Shown here: in pieces, positions 58,225-64,000 of the stretch | How positions within the stretch are numbered: position 1 is the first letter of the stretch | How the letters are laid out: the number at the start of each line of letters is the position of its first letter | NCBI GenBank assembly: GCA_029964075.1 | Contig: CM057149.1 | Span: forward strand, 22,582,197 to 22,646,196 | Reading direction: 5' to 3' | DNA: 64,000 nt | Source of the DNA: Patiria pectinifera | Taxonomy: Eukaryota; Echinodermata; Asteroidea; Valvatida; Asterinidae | Translations under genes and position numbers: made by a program | Notes under the pieces: model-generated | Told to the model about the DNA's origin: nothing | The model's database searches: none | The model's input: only the letters and a program-made list of their open reading frames with translations

Positions 58225-61200
58225 ATGAGTAACATACTAGTATATGACGGAGCACTGACAGACAAGAACTATGCTGCCATGGCTGCAGGTTCTGAGTAAG
58301 TACTTGGCCAGGAAGTCTTCATGTTCTTGCCGTCATGTTGGCTTAGAAAGACCTCCCCCACCCCCCCCCTCTCCCGCCACCCCCACCAACTAACATATCT
58401 ACTCATATGATACATTGCTTTGCCCGTGGCAGTCCTGTAAACTCCTCATGTGTGGTCATGCGATTGTCGCATAATTTATTTCAGTAATCAAATGGTTCTT
58501 GTTTGCATGGAAAAAAGCCAATTTTGGATATAGTTTGTCGAGATCAAATTTGGGGCATTTTTTTCCTTCTTTTTTGGGGGGGCTTAATTTACTTAAAATC
58601 TTTGTGTAAGTTATTTACATGCGAGTGGAATTCTTTTCTAGTGGAGTCGAAACGTGATTTCTTTTCTTTAATGTATGAACAAAAAGCTGCCTTTAATGGA
58701 GTGTTGTTTTTTTTTGCACTCTTGGACTAAGATTATCCAAATGTGTTCAAAAAGCATTCAAACACAGATAACTTCTTGCTTCAGTTGGCCATTGCCTAAG
58801 GTGTTTTTCACCATTACTAGGACGCTTACCTTAACATCACACACAGACTTTTTTCTTTCGCCTTCAGTGATGCGTTTGGGTCTTTACAAATTCCATCAAA
58901 GGAACTTTAGTTATTTTTAGATTCATACAAAACATGGGGAATGAAAATACCTATGTTTATTTTTTTTATTTTTTTTTAAATTTAAGCTTATTTCTAGATA
59001 TTCACAGTGAGAACATGAAATATTTTATTGAGTTGATATAAATAAATACAGGAAAGATATTATTGCTATTTTTATGGAAGTTGACCCTTGTACATGCATC
59101 AGTGTCAACTGAATGTTTTTTAGACTTTACTTCCCTGTAAAAAAAATCCTAGTACAGAGCCACAAATCAGAAAGAAAAATGAAATCTACTTCATTAATTA
59201 GTAGGATTTGCTTAAAAACAATGTAAAAATAACCTTCGGCACTAAAAATGCACACGTATCTACATGGATCCTATTGAACTACCGAAGCACTCCAACTGCT
59301 GTAGGATTTTAAAGCCTCATATTTTCACAGTGTTAACGTTACCATTCCGTAACTATAGCCTTTGTAAAATGCAATATGGCATCCGTAAAAATAGCCAATG
59401 CAAAAGAAATACAATGACTGTCTATGACCTTTTCCCAACCAACGAGGCATTTTTGCCTTGCAACCTTACTGAATCCTTTCGAATTGAACGCAACAGTAAA
59501 CCGTGATTTCGTGGAAAGCAAGACCACATGCATGGTTTTCAAGAGAATGCAGGATGGTTCAATAAAACTTTGCCCTTACTTTTTTTAAGGAAATACTTTT
59601 ACTTTCTGTTGACATTGTACATGATGTATTGTACATGTGTAGTGCATGCTTGCTGTAGCAACAGTGTGTACATTTCATTAATTGTACTGAGTGACTCATT
59701 GTTCCTTGGTGATCTTTGATCCCCAAAATGAGAGGAAAAACTGATCTCAGCAAAACGTAAATCATAAATTGTCATAAGCAATTATCGTAAAATCATTAAC
59801 AATTTACAGACCCACTTGGCAAGCGTTAATTTTTGTCTTACAATTGCAGTCCCGAACCAGTAGAACAACCCGTGGCAACAGGAGATGTCACTAGCCACCC
59901 TGCACATACGGCTCATACAACCACCCATTATATCGGTCTGCCTTATCAGGTACTATCCATTTTCTTTTTTGTTGGACTAGTTTATTTGTGGTTGTTTTTA
60001 TTAGTGGCTTAACATCATTTCCTGAGATGAAAATGAATATTACTCAAACGATACGTGTACTTCCATTCAGAAACAATTATGCCAATATAGGTGATTTTTT
60101 AAATTTTAATTTATGGTGTAATGTATTATTTCGCGAAAGCTACAAGTACATACAGTTTGTAGGTGAAAACTAAAACATTTGTGGTGAATTTAAGTTCGGT
60201 GAGGCAACTGAACACAAACTAAAATAATAGTGGTGTAAATTTATGAAGTTTGTATTTGCTAAAAAAAAAAGAAGCTGCATTAGTGGTTTACATTGCGTGC
60301 CTGTGGTATTGTCAACATTAATCATTGTCGTACTATATTTTCTTATAATGTGCTATTTTAGGATCATAATTATGGAGCGCCCCCTCCTCCCACCCCACCA
60401 GAGTCGCCCTCTCCGGTCCCTTTAGTCTCCCCAGTACCAACCAAAGTCAATGGGATATTTGATGATCCTTTGGATCTCGAAGTGAAGTTGACAGTGAGTC
60501 CCCCAGAGCCGGTAGAAAGCAAGGACGAAGGGGTAACGAGATGCATTTGGTAAGTTTTCACTCATCTTTGGTGACGTAATTTTTGGGTATTTTTTAACAG
60601 TTTTTTTTTGTATGGCTCATTCTGATAAGTATACAGGCATGCAACTTTTCCTCGGATCAGCTGATTTCCTCTTTTTTCACCTCCAATGTGTGCCATTGAA
60701 AATAGAAAAACACTGTACAAAGTCTGGGAAAAATTTGAATTTCCTCTTTTTTTTGTGACTTCCCAGTTGCATGCCTGAGTATACTAGCCTCGTTAGAGTT
60801 ACTGAAGGTTTTTAACGTACATTTTGTTTGGTCAAGGAAGTGCTATATGTGAAAGAGATCTAATTTCCTGTGGAAAACCAAGATGTTGAGATGGTTTGTT
60901 ATTTTGATGTTTATGTTGAAAAAGCCCTTTGGTTTTTGTATAAGTTTAAAGTGAAAGGGAATTTGTGTAATGTTTTTCCTATGCTGATTGGCAGATCATA
61001 TGCCACATTTCTGTGATGTCAAGTTATGCGTTGGCCCAAACTCGTGGGACAGTTTAGGAACCGTCCAATATCCACCACTGTGCAAGAACTAATGGCACAT
61101 GTACGGTAGAATGCTGCTACATTGAACACTGCTATACAAAATATGCAAGCCCATTAAAACTGCACATATTGGCATGTGTCCAGCAACTTCAGGGGTGCAT

Positions 61201-63302
61201 AATTGACATGCGTGCATGTTAAATGACTCTTGGAATAATTACATATTTAATGAGGTTGCTTTGGCCCAGTTGATTATTCAATGTCAAGTTTTGTCTTTTA
61301 TTGGGTTTTTTTGTAGCCGTTTACTTTGACTCACAAAAATTTCATGCTCTGTACTAAAAGTAAGACATAGTAGATTGATATTGAAGTGTATGAACACTGA
61401 ATTGAAAGGTCATATTCCGCTATTGAAATAAATACAGGCTATTCATGTTATATGAAATCATGTTCATTTGAATGGGATATGTTTTCAAACTTCTTTCTCA
61501 CTTTAGAATGATCCAAAGACGGGTCACATAATCACCGAAACTTGTCCTTTAATTAAATCTTTAATCTAAAAAAAAAATGACACTTTCATTTGCTTGTAGA
61601 CTAACTGTGAGAAAAAAAACCCTTCATGGGGGAAGTTTGGTTAATCATTAGGAAAAAATGTGTATAAGGCCAAGTATGGAGCTTGCCCAAAAAGTGGTGC
61701 AGCGACGCGGCTTTTTGTTTTGTTTTGTTTACTTTTTTTTCCTTCAAATGTCGGCTGATAAATGCAAATGGTGCCCGATTAAATTTAGTGCAAAATATAT
61801 GGAAGCCAAGAGAGGCCACATAAAGCTTATACTTGATCGTAACCCCATCTAAAAACACGTTAAAATTGTGCAGCAGCAGGATTCCAGTCAAACCAGTGAG
61901 TTTGGCAGTTTTGAGACATCATCTTACATTGAAAAAAAACTTTTTAATTTTGCCGACGCGCATGGCTACGGGCGACACGTGCGCATACCAGAAACCGGAG
62001 ACTTTTTTGGGCCTAAGTTACGCAAGTTGACAACATATTTTGTTGATGATTAACTTGCAAAGTCAGATGCTAGTTTTTTTTAGAATGGCTCATCTATGAA
62101 CTTCCTCTTCTGAATCAACAAGTGAAGTCATGTTGTTCCTCTTTTAGACCGATAACACAGACTTCTCCTCCACGTCTCTTTGCAGCAACTTTGAGCATGA
62201 CGATGGCTACATGATCTGCTGTGACCATTGCTGTGTGTGGCAGCATGTGGACTGCATGGGCCTGGAGAGGGACAACATCCCAGAGACGTTCTATTGTGAG
62301 AAGTGCCAGCCACGTGAGGTGGACAGGCAGCGAGCCGTTGCACTCCAGAGCAAGAAACGTGCAGTCATGTCGGGTAAGATCATCAGCACCAAATGCCCCC
62401 TTCGCTTCAGTCACAGGGCACAATATAGGGCTACCGTCCAAATCGAAGCGATCATTCGGAGGAAGAAATGGCAAATAACTCTCTGGGTTGTGCATAAAAT
62501 GGTGTCATTTTAAATAATGGGGTTATTGAGTTTACAGCACAAAAATTGCTTACAGTCCTTTTTTTTCCTACCGTAACCCTAACGATACCCAACCAGCCAA
62601 AGTCCAACACCAGAGTTTGTTGGAATCTGTTAGGATGAGTACTGCACTAGTAAACTGACTGTGCTTTACATGGGATTAGGCACACCATAATAAACAGAGT
62701 CCAGCTGTTTATGCGCACAGTTTTCCATATGGTGTTGGGATTTGCAAGGATGAGGAAGGTTCCTAGTAAATCACCCTAGGGAGTTTGGATGAACTTACAA
62801 TATATGCAATTTTTAAAGGATTTTTTAGATGTAGAAGCAAAGGATTGTTTAGGTTATAAAGGCCGACGAACAAAAATTCCTTTTACATACAAACGTACTG
62901 ATAACATTTGCTAATAAAAAGTAAGATTGTATTGTGTCAGTTATGCCAAGGAAAGATGTGAAACACACAGTGATGGAGGTCGTACAAATGAACAAAGTGA
63001 AACAGAAATATAATTTGTGAGAATAGATAGTTATTTAATGTGTGTTGTTAACATGTGCTTCCTGAGACCACATCAGTGACCTACAGTCAATGACTGTTGA
63101 TTTTACCACAGACGACTCGTCCAGTGAAAGTGGCGATGAAGTTCCAAACATGTCAGTGGGCTCTGCAGCGACATACACAGCGATATCCAACTCCCCTACA
63201 AGCCTGACACTGACCACGCACAACAAACACAAAAAGATGAAGAAAAAGAAGAAGAAAAGATGCAAGGAGAAGGAAGAGGACAAACATCATAAAAAGAGAA
63301 AG
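58225..63302 (+). CDS. KMT2E: KMT2E (MLL5) N-terminal exons with PHD finger; gene runs off the right edge
   Basis: Coding exons 58225-58295, 59850-59949, 60362-60549, 62186-62373 and 63112-63302 splice in frame (GT-AG) to 246 aa, still open. The start MSNILVYDG and the segment AAMAAGSDPEPVE match the MLL5 N-terminus, as do [19 protein letters not shown] and PTPPESPSP. The PHD finger uses Cys118, Cys120, Cys132, Cys135, His140, Cys143, Cys157 and Cys160 (TRCIC, then [12 protein letters not shown] and VWQHVDCMG). Tyr128 and Trp138 occupy the positions that cage methyl-lysine; in vertebrates this PHD reads H3K4me3. [10 protein letters not shown] and SPTSLTLT follow, then a lysine-rich tract (230-246) that is probably a nuclear signal. 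The SET domain would lie in exons beyond 64000. KMT2E acts in chromatin and cell-cycle control, with little or no methyltransferase activity known for the SET domain. SETD5 is related but lacks a PHD finger. Confidence 0.95.
61658..62053 (+). other. Open-frame pair in KMT2E intron 3, possible zinc-knuckle/BED relic
   Basis: A frame from 61748 reads [17 protein letters not shown] with a His downstream, resembling the first half of a BED-type zinc finger. After a stop a second frame (61868-62053) includes [16 protein letters not shown]. No complete finger or transposase is seen; it may be a transposon or gene relic. Confidence 0.2.
62575..62775. mobile_element. Inverted-repeat element C, uninterrupted copy
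   Basis: About 200 bp matching the reverse complement of the two outer parts of 25261-26103, with mirrored ccaacacca / tggtgttgg words. It lies in KMT2E intron 4. Its continuity at gcactagtaaactg shows where the MITE entered the other copy. Confidence 0.6.
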
Positions 63303-64000
63303 GTAAGAAAGAACTGATATGAAAAGTAACTTTATCATTTTTTGCTGAATCCAGCACTATCCTATGTAACTTTACTGGTTTTTGTTGATCTTTGCAATGA
63401 ACAATCGGACATTTTTGTAAGCCCTTGTATTCAGATTGCCACACAAAACTCTGAGGAGACAATGAGTGAATGAATCATTCTATATAAAGTAACACCATTG
63501 TAACTACACTTTGTAGAAAATATAGGTCGGAAATAGACAATGTTTCCAAAATTTTCCTATACTTTCAGGTCCTGGTCCATCCCTGCAGTAACTTTCTGAT
63601 GAAACTGTACAATTTTGTTAGTAACCTGTCCAGTATTGCTCTTGATTATGCCAGTTTGTTACATGCTGGGGATATGAGAGCTTATGATAATATGGGTTTT
63701 GATGAATAAATTGCAGATAACTGGCATGATTCCATACATGTGGCTTTTCTGGGAAATATGGCAGCCCCGTCTGGCTTGTGAAACAGGATGTAAATATCCC
63801 ATTGAGTACAGAGGTGAAAGACCATTCTGAAAGCGCTAGTAGAAACAGTAACCACTAGTAACATCCAATACGACTTCAGTGGTTCAGATTATGCCTTAAG
63901 CGCATGCATGGAATAAACACTGGGTGCTTTGTGTTTTGTGAAATGCCACAATACCACAAGGATATTGACCTGAAGTGGCAGTCCACAAAACTGTGGCATT
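63303..64000 (+). other. KMT2E: KMT2E intron 5 (partial), right edge
   Basis: It starts with the donor gtaagaaag. No exon matching the next part of MLL5 was recognised before the window ends. Confidence 0.5.

Noticed and set aside
62115..62495. 126-codon minus-strand frame
   Set aside because: Antisense shadow of the KMT2E PHD exon, whose plus-strand reading has all eight zinc ligands.

Overview
This is a window of animal nuclear genome: every recognised multi-exon gene has GT-AG introns, and the exons are scattered through AT-rich, repeat-dense DNA. METAP2 and KMT2E read almost like their vertebrate counterparts. They sit beside a proteinase-K-like secreted protease, a TRIM/beta-propeller protein and an intronless GPCR, in DNA full of short inverted-repeat transposons, poly-G/C runs and acatgt words. 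My best guess is a marine invertebrate deuterostome, perhaps an echinoderm. The taxon is inference; no marker settles it.

Layout. 1-4.8 kb: no host gene; two copies of one MITE and a fragment of a third. 4.86-11.15 kb, minus: a complete seven-exon secreted subtilisin (S8A, proteinase-K type, 387 aa) whose introns carry several MITEs and a tRNA-derived SINE. 11.2-18.2 kb: no gene; two long-armed hairpin elements, a hAT-like element holding a 19-bp tandem array, and another MITE. 18.47-29.24 kb, minus: complete METAP2 (ten exons, 493 aa, all metal ligands present), its introns packed with nested transposons. 29.3-37.2 kb: repeats only, including a hAT-like element with a perfect 8-bp target-site duplication. 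37.4-41.8 kb, minus: a two-coding-exon TRIM protein (RING, B-box2, coiled coil, NHL-like propeller, 583 aa). 42.6-45.2 kb: MITEs and a tandem duplication. 45.69-46.66 kb, plus: an intronless rhodopsin-family GPCR. 47.2-50.8 kb: a 1-kb foldback element with a 6-bp target-site duplication, a broken non-LTR retrotransposon, a SINE and a LINE-like 3' tail. 50.8-58.1 kb: no host gene; one long hairpin element and a second copy of a MITE seen in METAP2. 58.2 kb to the right edge, plus: the first five coding exons of KMT2E (MLL5), through the PHD finger; the SET domain lies beyond the window.

The five genes show no sign of working as one pathway: extracellular proteolysis, initiator-Met removal, ubiquitin ligation, signalling and chromatin reading. 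The most unusual content is the mobile DNA. A set of hAT-like elements shares CAGTGnTGtAG ends, but each copy's subterminal DNA is filled with a different short word. Several very long-armed hairpin elements occur, one with a clean target-site duplication. A SINE is folded back on itself, and one MITE is inserted in another whose uninterrupted relative lies 37 kb away.
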